DNA of 64,000 nucleotides from DAOUET01 sp034430155. Lineage in GTDB: Bacteria > Chloroflexota > Anaerolineae > Anaerolineales > UBA4823. The stretch covers positions 24,144 to 88,143 of the forward strand of contig DAOUET010000048.1 in the NCBI GenBank assembly GCA_034430155.1. The letters are read 5' to 3'. How positions within the stretch are numbered: the first letter of the stretch is position 1; every line of letters starts with the position of its first letter. The translations under genes and the position numbers were made by a program. Shown piece after piece: positions 35,984 to 45,027 of the stretch. The notes under the pieces were generated by a model. It was not told the DNA's origin. It worked only from the letters and a program-made list of their open reading frames with translations, and made no database searches.

Positions 35984-38813
35984 TCCAGAGACTAGCCATC
36001 CTTACTCTCAAATAACTTTTCCCACAATCGTCAGGATGATCGTGCTGATATCGCTGGTGGTTGCTATTTTGCCATCTTCAACTGGGCAGGCAATCGGCCT
36101 ACAACAAGCGGGTGATTCTACAGAACGCGCCCAAGCTCTGCTGGAAACACTATCACCAGAAGAGCGCGTCGGGCAACTATTCATGGTGACGTTTACTGGC
36201 ACCGACAGTGGGCCTGAATCAGCCATCTTCGACCTTATTGTTAACCATCATATCGGTGGGGTGGTATTACAGGCTGAAAATGACAACTTCGCTTCCCAAC
36301 CCCAAACCTTGGGGGATGCACTCCATATGATCCGCCAGCTGCAAACTGATGAATGGTCCGCATCTCAATCCCTGCAGATAGATCCGGTAAGCAACCAAGA
36401 GTTCACCCCAGCCTTCATGCCACTTTTCATCGGTATATCCCAAGAAGGTGATGGCGCCCCTTATGACCAGATAATCAATGGTTTGACATCCTTACCAAGC
36501 CAGATGGCTTTGGGAGCCACCTGGCAAACAGACCTGGCGCAGCAGGTCGGCAAGGTACTTGGGGAAGAACTTTCAGCTCTGGGTATTAATCTCCTGCTGG
36601 GACCTTCTCTGGATGTCTTGGAAACACCCCATCCCCAGGGCACTGGTGATTTAGGAGTAAGAACTTTCGGAGGCGATCCTTATTGGGTGGGCGAAATGGG
36701 ACGTGCATACGTAAGCGGTATACACGAAGGCAGTGAAAACCGCATGGCAGTTGTTGGAGAGCACTTTCCAGGACACGGCAGTTCCGACCGGCTGCCCGAA
36801 GAGGAAGTCGCTACCATCCGCAAATCTCTAGAACAGCTCAAAGGCTTCGAACTACCACCTTTTTATGCCGTTACCGGCAATGCACCAACCCAGGCTGCTA
36901 TGGTGGATGCACTGCTGGCCTCCCATATCCGTTACCAGGGTTTTCAAGGCAACATCCGCGAGACCACCCAACCTGTCAGCCTCGACCCACAGGCTTTCGA
37001 CAAATTGATGAATTTGCCGGCAATTACAAAGTGGCGCGCCAGCGGTGGCGTGATGATCAGTGATAACCTCGGCAGTCATGCCTTCCGCCGCTTCTCGGAC
37101 CCAACCGGCCAGGACTTCAAAGCTCGATTGATTGCTCGAAACGCCTTTATCGCTGGTAACGATTTGCTTTTCCTGGGAAATGAATTCATCGATACGGCCG
37201 ATCCGGATTATTACACGACGATTCTAAACACCCTCTCCCTTTTCGCTAAAAAATACCGTGAAGATCCGGCTTTTGCGAACCGGGTTGATGAATCTGCCCT
37301 ACGTATTCTCACCCTGAAATACCGAATTTACAACAACATCTTCACCCTCAACCAGATACTTCCCACTCAAAATAGTATCGCCGATGCAGGTAAATCGGAC
37401 CAGATAACCTTCGAGGTAGCCCAAGAAGCAGCCACACTGATAAGCCCTTCTCAAGCGGACCTCGCGGATGCGCTTCCAGAACCTCCCAATCTAAATGATC
37501 ATATTGTTTTCATTACCGATACTCGTACGGCGAAGCAATGCAGTGAGTGCTCTCCTCAACCTGTGCTGGCTGCCAACGCCCTTGAACAGGCGGTGGTCCA
37601 TTTGTATGGACCATTTGCTGGAGGGCAGGTGCTACAACGCAACCTGGAAACCTATACGTATGCAAATTTGCTGGAGTTCTTAGACCAAAGAGGGCAATAC
37701 GAGGAGATTCCCAAGATAGAAGCCGACCTGAGAGGGGCAAATTGGATTGTTTTCGCCATGCTCAACGTGACCACCAATGTACCCGCCTCCCAAAGCCTGT
37801 CGCGCTTTCTTGCCGAAAGCCCTGACCTTTTTCGCCAGAAAAAAGTCGTCGTTTTCGCTTTTAATGCTCCATATTTTCTAGACCAAACGGAAGTCTCGAA
37901 AATTACTACTTATTACGGCTTATATAGCAAGTCACCAAAATTTGTCGAAGTAGCTGCGCGCTTATTATTCGGTGAAATTCCCGCTCCCGGCAACCTGCCC
38001 GTATCCGTACCGGGGGTTGGTTATGACTTGATTTCAGCCACCGCTCCAGACCCAGAGCAAGTTATCCCCTTGCACCTTGATATTCCGGAAGCGAACGGGC
38101 AACAAGGCACTGAAACACCTGAACCAACACCCACTCCGATGTTCGAAGTCGGCGGGCTCATCCCCATCCGAACCGGAGTCATTTTGGACCATAATGGACA
38201 TCCAGTCCCCGACGATACCTTAGTGGAATTCATCCTGAGCGGCGGCAATGAGATTTCGGCCATATCCCAAGTTGAGCCAACCCGGAATGGTATCGCCCGT
38301 ACCACCTTTCTGGTAGATCGATCGGGAACCCTTGAAATTAGTGCTAAGAGCGATCCAGCCACAGAATCAACTGTGCTGCGATACGATGTCCCTCCTGAGA
38401 CGATAGATGAGAACGCCATCACTCCCACATTAACGCCTACCGAAACCCCCACGGAGGCTCCATCACCCACCATTACAGTTAACCCAACAGCCATTGTGAC
38501 GCCGATAGCCAACGACCACACCCATTTTGGTGATTGGCTCCTGGCTTTGCTGGTCACCAGCGCCTTAGGGGTTGCGGTCTTCTGGATGAGCTCATTATTC
38601 GGGGTGGTAGAATGGGGCCTGCGAAGAACCATGCTGGTATTGATTGGAGGTTTACTCGGATACACTTACTTGGCGTTGGGCATGCCGGGGAGCGAAGATC
38701 TAATACAAAACTCTGGTATATGGGGAGTTTTATTGATCACCCTCCTGGGAGCGGTTGTAGGCTGGGCCACTGCCTGGGGATGGCAAATGATCCAGAACAA
38801 CGGTAAGCTGTAA
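35967..38813 (+). CDS. Membrane-anchored GH3 family glycosidase (NagZ-like)
   Basis: 948 residues from TTG 35967, preceded by AGGAGAG, overlapping the upstream gene by 17 bases. A signal/anchor helix (about 22-45) is followed by a GH3 domain: SPEERVGQLFMV, LLGPSLDVLE, VGEHFPGHGSSDR and the likely nucleophile Asp in GVMISDNLGSHAF. NagZ enzymes have an Asp-Ser-His loop after PGHG; that His is absent here. A GH3 C-terminal domain, a Thr/Pro linker, an Ig-like (Big_1-type) domain (about 725-810), another Thr/Pro linker and three C-terminal membrane helices follow. Predicted extracytoplasmic cell-wall or glycan hydrolase; catalytic competence is uncertain. Confidence 0.8.
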   Translation: MKARINPETSHPYSQITFPTIVRMIVLISLVVAILPSSTGQAIGLQQAGDSTERAQALLETLSPEERVGQLFMVTFTGTDSGPESAIFDLIVNHHIGGVVLQAENDNFASQPQTLGDALHMIRQLQTDEWSASQSLQIDPVSNQEFTPAFMPLFIGISQEGDGAPYDQIINGLTSLPSQMALGATWQTDLAQQVGKVLGEELSALGINLLLGPSLDVLETPHPQGTGDLGVRTFGGDPYWVGEMGRAYVSGIHEGSENRMAVVGEHFPGHGSSDRLPEEEVATIRKSLEQLKGFELPPFYAVTGNAPTQAAMVDALLASHIRYQGFQGNIRETTQPVSLDPQAFDKLMNLPAITKWRASGGVMISDNLGSHAFRRFSDPTGQDFKARLIARNAFIAGNDLLFLGNEFIDTADPDYYTTILNTLSLFAKKYREDPAFANRVDESALRILTLKYRIYNNIFTLNQILPTQNSIADAGKSDQITFEVAQEAATLISPSQADLADALPEPPNLNDHIVFITDTRTAKQCSECSPQPVLAANALEQAVVHLYGPFAGGQVLQRNLETYTYANLLEFLDQRGQYEEIPKIEADLRGANWIVFAMLNVTTNVPASQSLSRFLAESPDLFRQKKVVVFAFNAPYFLDQTEVSKITTYYGLYSKSPKFVEVAARLLFGEIPAPGNLPVSVPGVGYDLISATAPDPEQVIPLHLDIPEANGQQGTETPEPTPTPMFEVGGLIPIRTGVILDHNGHPVPDDTLVEFILSGGNEISAISQVEPTRNGIARTTFLVDRSGTLEISAKSDPATESTVLRYDVPPETIDENAITPTLTPTETPTEAPSPTITVNPTAIVTPIANDHTHFGDWLLALLVTSALGVAVFWMSSLFGVVEWGLRRTMLVLIGGLLGYTYLALGMPGSEDLIQNSGIWGVLLITLLGAVVGWATAWGWQMIQNNGKL

Positions 38814-38818
38814 TAGAA

Positions 38819-39814
38819 TTACCGCATTAAAGTGGCGAGCAAGCTTATGATCACCATACCAGCAGTAATGCCGGCAAGAATCCATTCGGTTGGCGAAGAA
38901 ATCAGATCACCCAACACCAGAGGAGGTAGTGGCTGGCGTTGTTGGGAGATGGGGTTCAAATTACCTGATAAGGCTTTGCGAAAAGTTTCTACATCCTGTG
39001 GTCGATCATCCGGGTGCAGATTCATTGCCCACAGAACAGCTCGTTCAGTTCGCCAGGTGAGATCTGATCTGAGCTGTCTGGGTGGAACAAGGCTGTTTGG
39101 ATGCAAGAAACGCTCACGCGCTTCAACCGGAGCCTGGTTAGTGAGCAGATGGTACAAGGTGGCACCAAAAGCATAAATATCACTGCGAGCATCAGTATGT
39201 CCTGTGTCGCCGCCGTACTGCTCTAAGGGTGTATAAAGGGCAGTGCCGCGCCCTTGTAGAATAGTGATCGTCATTTCTTCAGAAGCAAGTATCTTGACCA
39301 AGCCAAAATCAACAAGTTTAATTAAACCGCTAGGCGTTAGCTTCAAATTACTGGGCTTGATATCGCGATGCAGAATTGGCGGTTCTTGACTATGCATATA
39401 AATCAGTGCATCGGCCAGCTGCATCGCCCAAGAGAGCACCTCTTTCTCAGCAAGATGAGATTTACGTTGTTGTGCTTCGGTCATTAATGTGCGTAAATCT
39501 TTGCCAGGAACGAAGTCCATTACCAGGTAATCACGTTGTTTCTCAGAAAAAAAATCGGACACTTTGGGTAAATTCGGATGGTCAAGGCGCGCAAGGACGG
39601 TAGCCTCTCGCAGGAATTGATCGCGAGCCTGCTTGAGCATCTCTTCAGGCAGTGATCCATCATGCGCCACCTCCTTGAGCGCGCAATGACGGCCCTCTAA
39701 TCGGAGATCATCAGCCAGATAGATTGAACCCATCCCTCCTTGGCCAATAATCTGGCTGATTTTATAGCGTTCGCGCAGTACCTCTCCAGGTTTTAACGGC
39801 GTGGGCATGGTCAC
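38819..39814 (-). CDS. Membrane-anchored Ser/Thr protein kinase (PknB-like)
   Basis: 331 residues. Gly-rich loop GQGGMGS (24-30), ATP lysine K47, HRDIKPSN (catalytic Asp151), DFG at 169-171, activation loop to ALYTPLEQYGG, and an APE-like region. A single C-terminal helix (about 312-330) anchors it, with only one residue outside and no PASTA sensor domain. It ends five bases from the GH3 stop (convergent) and is divergent from the FHA-domain regulator at 40002, a probable phosphorylation partner. Start is GTG 39814 or ATG 39808; no clear ribosome site. Confidence 0.92.
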   Translation of the reverse strand: MTMPTPLKPGEVLRERYKISQIIGQGGMGSIYLADDLRLEGRHCALKEVAHDGSLPEEMLKQARDQFLREATVLARLDHPNLPKVSDFFSEKQRDYLVMDFVPGKDLRTLMTEAQQRKSHLAEKEVLSWAMQLADALIYMHSQEPPILHRDIKPSNLKLTPSGLIKLVDFGLVKILASEEMTITILQGRGTALYTPLEQYGGDTGHTDARSDIYAFGATLYHLLTNQAPVEARERFLHPNSLVPPRQLRSDLTWRTERAVLWAMNLHPDDRPQDVETFRKALSGNLNPISQQRQPLPPLVLGDLISSPTEWILAGITAGMVIISLLATLMR

Positions 39815-39974
39815 AAAGGATAAGAAGGACTTAATATAAATTCGGTTGGTAGTGCTTTACTCGGCAGGGCAATCGGTACAATCCGACACCAAATTTTCAG
39901 CATGCCTTGATCGGTAAAACAATGAGTTTTGATCGTAAATCACCAAAATAAACATCTAATTTTACAAGTTTAGC

Positions 39975-39995
39975 TGGTATTATACACTTGGAGGT
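39975..39995 (+). promoter_or_regulatory. Extended -10 and ribosome site of FHA regulator
   Basis: TGG-TATTAT at 39975-39983 and GGAGGT at 39990-39995, six bases before ATG 40002. If the -10 is used the leader would be only about 12 bases. Confidence 0.4.
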
Positions 39996-40001
39996 CAGTA
40001 A

Positions 40002-40676
40002 ATGGAGCGAAACGGCGAGGATATCCCGGTTCTGGTCGGACAGGCAGGTCCACTAAACGGTCAGCGGTGGTTGCTCCGAGATGATATTGTGGTAGGTCGT
40101 GAGCATAGCTGCGATATTACAATTCCAAACCGTCAGGTTTCACGACAACATGCCCGGATCTTCTCTTCTCCGGGAGGGGTTTACCTGGAGGATTTAGGAA
40201 GCAAGAACGGCACACATCATAACGGTCAACTCGTAGAAAATGCAGCTTTGCTTAAGGACGGGGATATCATCCAGATCGCCCTGGCACAGCAATTTGTATT
40301 TCTCAGTTCAGACGCGACTCTCCCACTGGAATCACTGGATGAACTGGAAGCCTTAATATCCCCTCAAGGTCGGCTGCACCTGGACAAACGCTCCCGCAGG
40401 GTCTGGATTGGAGATGAAGAAGTACAACCGCCTCTATCAGCATCCCAGTTCCACTTACTGGAGATATTGTTTGAACACGAGGGACGGGTAGTGCCTCGAA
40501 CAGATATCATCTCCAGGATCTGGGGGGCAGAGAATGCTGTAGACGTCTCAGAGCAGGCTTTGGATGCTTTAGTCAGGCGCTTGCGTGATCGCTTAGCAGC
40601 AGTTGACGTTCATCACGCTTACATTGTCACCGTGCGGGGACACGGTTTACGGTTAGATAACCCACCACGAGTTTAA
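40002..40676 (+). CDS. FHA domain fused to OmpR-type winged-helix regulator
   Basis: 224 residues. Residues about 10-105 are a forkhead-associated domain with the phosphothreonine-binding pattern G32-R33, S47, H50, N69-G70. Residues about 120-218 form a trans_reg_C winged helix (ASQFHLLEILFEHEGRVVPR, VDVSEQALDALVRRLRDRL, YIVTVRGHGLRL). No receiver domain is present, so it should be controlled by Ser/Thr phosphorylation and not by a histidine kinase. The divergent kinase gene 187 bp away is the obvious partner (inference). Confidence 0.9.
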   Translation: MERNGEDIPVLVGQAGPLNGQRWLLRDDIVVGREHSCDITIPNRQVSRQHARIFSSPGGVYLEDLGSKNGTHHNGQLVENAALLKDGDIIQIALAQQFVFLSSDATLPLESLDELEALISPQGRLHLDKRSRRVWIGDEEVQPPLSASQFHLLEILFEHEGRVVPRTDIISRIWGAENAVDVSEQALDALVRRLRDRLAAVDVHHAYIVTVRGHGLRLDNPPRV

Positions 40677-40891
40677 CCTGGAAGTTGTTCGATTCTTATT
40701 GGATTTGTTCCCCAAATAGGCAATTATTTAACTACTCCCAGATTGACTTTTCTAGTCATATGCAGGTCATCCTGGCTTGATCCCTCCTCGGTCCTGTCCC
40801 TTATCGCCATAGACATCATATTCATCCCTGAGTTCGTCGACGTCGACATAAATGAGAAAGACCGCACTGCTAACAGGTTCGTGGCTGAATC

Positions 40892-40932
40892 CTGCTGATA
40901 AATAATGGGCTTATAAACCCATTGAGCAGCAG
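40892..40932. terminator. Two-tier hairpin between convergent genes
   Basis: Outer stem CTGCTG/CAGCAG and inner stem AATGGG/CCCATT between the FHA gene (ends 40676) and wecB (ends 40952, minus). No long T-run, so a weak bidirectional terminator. Confidence 0.4.
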
Positions 40933-40951
40933 TTGTGCTGGCGGTTAATTT

Positions 40952-42034
40952 CTAGAGAACCCCGATTTTCTTGACTATTCGCTCTGCAGCGCGCCCATCC
41001 CAAAGTGGGGGCATTTTCTTTGTAGAAATTTTATTGCTCAAACCTGATCGTATCGCGGCGATAAGAGCGCGCCGTTCGCCAGGAACGAGCCGGTTTGTTC
41101 CAGAGGTCACTGTGATCGGACGCTCCGTATTTGGCCTGGCCGTAAGGCACGGCACACCCAGAAAAGTTGTCTCTTCCTGAATTCCCCCGGAATCCGTTAA
41201 AACCAGATCGGCATGCGCTTCCAGAGCAAGAAAATCCAAGTAACCAAATGGTTCTAATAAATGCAATCCTTCGGTTGCTGGTGGCTGTTCGAAATTAGAG
41301 ATTTGCGCCCGGGTCCGTGGATGTACGGGGAAGAGCACGGGAGTCTCCCGGGAAATCTCCTCCAGGGCAATAATAAATTCTTTCAAGACCTTGATATCAT
41401 CCACATTAAAATCACGGTGTAGAGTCACCAGTATGTAGCGTTCTAAATTGAAGCGATCACGCAAATTGGGCCAGTTTGCCTGGGCTTTCGGCATGAGCTG
41501 CACCAGCGTATCAATCATGACATTACCGACGAAATGGATTTTTTCTGGAGGCAAACCCTCCCTGGCCAGGTTTTGATCAGCATCCTGCGATGGCGTAAAA
41601 AGCAGATCAGCGATTTGATCGGTAAGCACCCGGTTGATCTCCTCCGGCATGCTGCGATCGTAAGAACGCAATCCTGCTTCCACATGGGCTACTCGAACTC
41701 CCAATTTGTTGCATACCAATGCGCAGGCCAGCGTCGAATTAACATCTCCCACCACAATCACCCAATCAGGTCTAACCTCCAACACAATAGGCTCGAAGCG
41801 CAACATTACCTGAGCTGTTTGCCATGCATGTGTGCCCGAACCCACGTCCAGATTGATATCCGGTCGGGGTAATTCCAGTTCATCAAAGAACACCTGGGAC
41901 ATGAATTTGTCGTAATGCTGACCAGTGTGAACCAGAATTTGGTCAAAGACCTCAGGAAATTTGTTCATCTCCCAAAGAATGGGAGCAACTTTCATGTAAT
42001 TAGGGCGCGCCCCAACGACATGTAATATCTTCAA
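40952..42034 (-). CDS. wecB: UDP-N-acetylglucosamine 2-epimerase (non-hydrolysing)
   Basis: 360 residues. ILHVVGARPNYMKVAPIL at the N-terminus, ILVHTGQHYD, WVIVVGDVNSTLA, VAHVEAGLRS, MPEEINRVLTDQIADLLF, VTLHRDFNVDD, FPVHPRT, LTDSGGIQEE and GTNRLVPG are the family signature. Makes UDP-ManNAc, the donor used by WecG/TagA-type transferases such as the one at 18536-19306. It lies two bases after the CpXC gene on the same strand. Confidence 0.95.
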   Translation of the reverse strand: MKILHVVGARPNYMKVAPILWEMNKFPEVFDQILVHTGQHYDKFMSQVFFDELELPRPDINLDVGSGTHAWQTAQVMLRFEPIVLEVRPDWVIVVGDVNSTLACALVCNKLGVRVAHVEAGLRSYDRSMPEEINRVLTDQIADLLFTPSQDADQNLAREGLPPEKIHFVGNVMIDTLVQLMPKAQANWPNLRDRFNLERYILVTLHRDFNVDDIKVLKEFIIALEEISRETPVLFPVHPRTRAQISNFEQPPATEGLHLLEPFGYLDFLALEAHADLVLTDSGGIQEETTFLGVPCLTARPNTERPITVTSGTNRLVPGERRALIAAIRSGLSNKISTKKMPPLWDGRAAERIVKKIGVL

Positions 42035-42036
42035 GT

Positions 42037-43389
42037 TTACCCCCCGCTTAAGTTGGCTTTCATCGAGAAGCGGATCACCTGACGATTAATCGCTTTAAGG
42101 TGGTCTAAGAGCTCCTGGTCACCATTTGATTGCTGCACCTGAGCAACCAATCCAGACAACATCTCCAGAAATTGCGGAGTTATTTCTTCCTTATGTTCTT
42201 CCATCATCTGGCGGCGAGCGTCATCGTTGGGGGCTGCCAGCAAATCCTCGATCAAGGCGATTTCTGGTGGACCAGAACCAGCCTGGTTTAAAACCTCAAC
42301 GATTTGTTGCAGCTTCTCCACTTTCACCTGGTCATTGCTTTGGCTGGCTGCCTCCATCTCGTCATTCAATAACTGCAAAAACATTTCGTCGATGGACGGT
42401 AAATTTTGCCTGGTCGCTTCAGCGACATCATCAGCCAGCAAAATGTTGTTTAACAATTGCTTCAGAGACTGCCTGCGAGCTGACATTTGGGCATCGTATT
42501 GATTGGTTAATTCCAGCAACGTCTCGCGCAGCTCGATTAAACGTTGCCTACCTTTATCCCGGGCGCGGTCGATACGGTTGCTCAGCAATTGAAAAAACAT
42601 ATAATCCATTCCGGGTCGAATTAAGCTAACCAAAGCCTTTAAGCGAGTATCAGAGGGCGCGTTCACCACGATATCGACCAATTTATCCCGGGTCAGTTCT
42701 TGCCCAGCTTCTTGTAAAGATTTTATTGCAGCCTGAACTTCCTCTGCCTGTTCTTTAATCTGATGGCCAAATTCTGTATTTTCAAATAAATCTGACTGTA
42801 AATCCTCCAGACGACCGCTCGAATCCTGGTCTTTGCCCAATCTAGAAGCTTCCAATAAACGGCTGAGCAGGTTGAAAAAATCAGCGTCAAGCAAATCTTC
42901 CTCTTGTTTGATCACATCCTTACGCGCGTCTTTATCGGTGATCGTAAGCAATCTTTGCAAGAGATTCAGCCTTTGTTGTTGCGCTTCAATCATCTCATGG
43001 GTGATGCCATCAGCTTCTAAAATATGCTCCACCAAATTTTGCATGGTGAGATGAACTTTAGGTTGCAACAGATAACCCTTACGTTTTTCTTGTGAGAGAT
43101 TCTCAATGACTCTGTTGATCATACTCCCGATAATCCGCTCTTGTTCATTCCTAGCTAAGCCCACCTCTGGAGGAATGAAGGAAAGTAAGAGCTCCTTTTC
43201 CGGATCGTGGTAAACGATGGGTGTGGCCAGATTACCTTGGTAACCACAAAAAGGGCACTGGATAAGATTTACCACCCCCGATAAAAGTTTTTGTTTAGCG
43301 GATGGGTCAACATTAACGTCAAATAGTTGTTCTACATCAGCCGTGATAGGCTGATGGCAATTCGGACAATTGATACGAGTCTTTGGCAT
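42037..43389 (-). CDS. CpXC domain protein with long helical region
   Basis: 450 residues. The N-terminal CpXC domain has two Cys-Pro-x-Cys pairs (C8/C11 and C45/C48) expected to bind zinc. The remaining ~380 residues are mostly alpha-helical, Gln/Leu/Glu rich, with coiled-coil character. The domain's function is not established in the literature I know. It is followed within two bases by wecB, so the two are co-transcribed. Confidence 0.75.
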   Translation of the reverse strand: MPKTRINCPNCHQPITADVEQLFDVNVDPSAKQKLLSGVVNLIQCPFCGYQGNLATPIVYHDPEKELLLSFIPPEVGLARNEQERIIGSMINRVIENLSQEKRKGYLLQPKVHLTMQNLVEHILEADGITHEMIEAQQQRLNLLQRLLTITDKDARKDVIKQEEDLLDADFFNLLSRLLEASRLGKDQDSSGRLEDLQSDLFENTEFGHQIKEQAEEVQAAIKSLQEAGQELTRDKLVDIVVNAPSDTRLKALVSLIRPGMDYMFFQLLSNRIDRARDKGRQRLIELRETLLELTNQYDAQMSARRQSLKQLLNNILLADDVAEATRQNLPSIDEMFLQLLNDEMEAASQSNDQVKVEKLQQIVEVLNQAGSGPPEIALIEDLLAAPNDDARRQMMEEHKEEITPQFLEMLSGLVAQVQQSNGDQELLDHLKAINRQVIRFSMKANLSGG

Positions 43390-43476
43390 AAAGTTCTCCT
43401 AAAAACGAGTTACCAGGCGTCAGAAAAAAAGAACACCACGGTCAAATAATAACTCAGAATGTATCGATAATTAATT

Positions 43477-45027
43477 TTATCGCGGAAGGGAAAAACAAAT
43501 ACGTGCTCCAACCCCAAACCCAGGGTCTACCCAGATACGTCCATCATGGGCTTCGACTACCGCCCGAGCCAAAAATAATCCCAAGCCCGCGCCTTTGGTC
43601 ACCTTGCTGGCTTCAGAAGCGCGATAAAAGCGATCGAAAACGTGAGGAATATCGTTAGGGGCAATCCCTGGCCCTTGGTCACTAATGCATATAATAACAT
43701 GTTCCGGGCGAACCTGGCCGCTTATGCGAATTTCACCACCCTTGTCGGCATACTTGATTGCATTCGAAAGCAAGTTCGACAATACCTGCTCAATCCTGGT
43801 TTCATCCGCTAAAATCACCGGAAAGTCATCCGGTAAATCCACGACAATCGTGTGCCGGCTGGTTTGAGTTCTAAAGCGGTCCGCCATACGGGTAGCTATG
43901 ACCTTTAAATCAACATCTGCCCGGCTAAGAGATAGACTACCGGCCTGCAAACGGGTGGCGTCCAATAAATTCTCGATCAACTCTGTCAAACGGTCAGCCT
44001 CTTCTTCGATCACTGCCAAGCTGTCTTGAACAATGGCGCGATCCCAGGTAACGTCCTCCCGCCGCAATGTTCCTACATAACCCTTAATCAAGGCAACCGG
44101 TGTCTTCAACTCATGGCTAATAATGGAGACAAAGGTGCTTTTAAGCTCTTCGGCTTCCCGGAAATGGGTGATATCCCGAACCGTGGCGATGATATTGATC
44201 AAAATACCTTCTACCGACATCAAGGGGGCATAGGTAATGCCTACCGGCAGAGGCGGCTTACCCGGACGCTGAAGATCCCCTTCGACGTATAAAGTCGCAT
44301 TGGGTGTGAGGGGCCAACTTCCTGCCTCAGCTTGTTCCAGGGTTGGACCGTGTTTCACCTTCGCCCAAAATATTATGTCTTCGTGAACGCCCCCGATAAT
44401 CTGTGTGACAGGTTCCCCCAATAATCGGGCAAAAGCGGGATTGCAGCGTTCAATGCGATGGTCAGGTGACAAAATCAGGATACCATCGGGAGCCGAATCG
44501 AGCAGGGTATCCATGCGCTGTTTTTCCCGCTTTATTTGGGTATATAGTTGGGCGTTACGCACAGCTATGGCTGCCTGGTCGGTGAAACTTTGCAGCAAAG
44601 CCTGGTCATTGGACGAGAACCGGCCTGCATAGTTGCGAAAAATAAAAATCATGCCAATGACCTGGCCCCGCACCACCATGGGCAAACCCACACCACCTAA
44701 TAAACCTAAACTGGCAACCCGCGTCACCTGTTGTAAGAGACGATTAATTACAGGAAGTTCGAATTTGGCCGGGTCATCATAATCGGGTATTTCCGCAAGA
44801 AGAGGATCCAAATAATTCAAAAAAGCAGGGGGGATGCCGTGGGAAGCTGCCACGGTCCATCCCCCAGTTTCTCCTCTAAGACCGATTAATCCCGCCTGCC
44901 CCGCCAACATTTCCGCTGAAATACGTAAAATCCTTGTTAATAGTTTATCCAGGTCTAATTCCTGGGTGATTGCCCGGCCTATTTCCAGCAAATAATCGCG
45001 CTGGCGAACTCTAAAATCAGGCAGCAT
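43477..45027 (-). CDS. Soluble sensor histidine kinase with GAF and PAS domains
   Basis: 516 residues, no membrane segments. GAF domain (about 15-165), PAS domain (about 170-290; LLDSAPDGILILSPDHRI), HisKA with phospho-acceptor H305 (SHELKTPVALIKG), then HATPase with N-box LSNLLSNAIKYAD, G1 DQGPGIA and G2 GAGLGLFLARAV. It signals from an intracellular ligand or redox cue. No response regulator is adjacent. ATG 45027 overlaps the aminotransferase stop by 11 bases (coupled). Confidence 0.93.
   Translation of the reverse strand: MLPDFRVRQRDYLLEIGRAITQELDLDKLLTRILRISAEMLAGQAGLIGLRGETGGWTVAASHGIPPAFLNYLDPLLAEIPDYDDPAKFELPVINRLLQQVTRVASLGLLGGVGLPMVVRGQVIGMIFIFRNYAGRFSSNDQALLQSFTDQAAIAVRNAQLYTQIKREKQRMDTLLDSAPDGILILSPDHRIERCNPAFARLLGEPVTQIIGGVHEDIIFWAKVKHGPTLEQAEAGSWPLTPNATLYVEGDLQRPGKPPLPVGITYAPLMSVEGILINIIATVRDITHFREAEELKSTFVSIISHELKTPVALIKGYVGTLRREDVTWDRAIVQDSLAVIEEEADRLTELIENLLDATRLQAGSLSLSRADVDLKVIATRMADRFRTQTSRHTIVVDLPDDFPVILADETRIEQVLSNLLSNAIKYADKGGEIRISGQVRPEHVIICISDQGPGIAPNDIPHVFDRFYRASEASKVTKGAGLGLFLARAVVEAHDGRIWVDPGFGVGARICFSLPR

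Noticed and set aside
38021..38665. 214-residue minus-strand frame inside the GH3 gene
   Set aside because: Antisense to Thr/Pro linkers; its Gly/Val/Ser repeats are a by-product of the coding strand.
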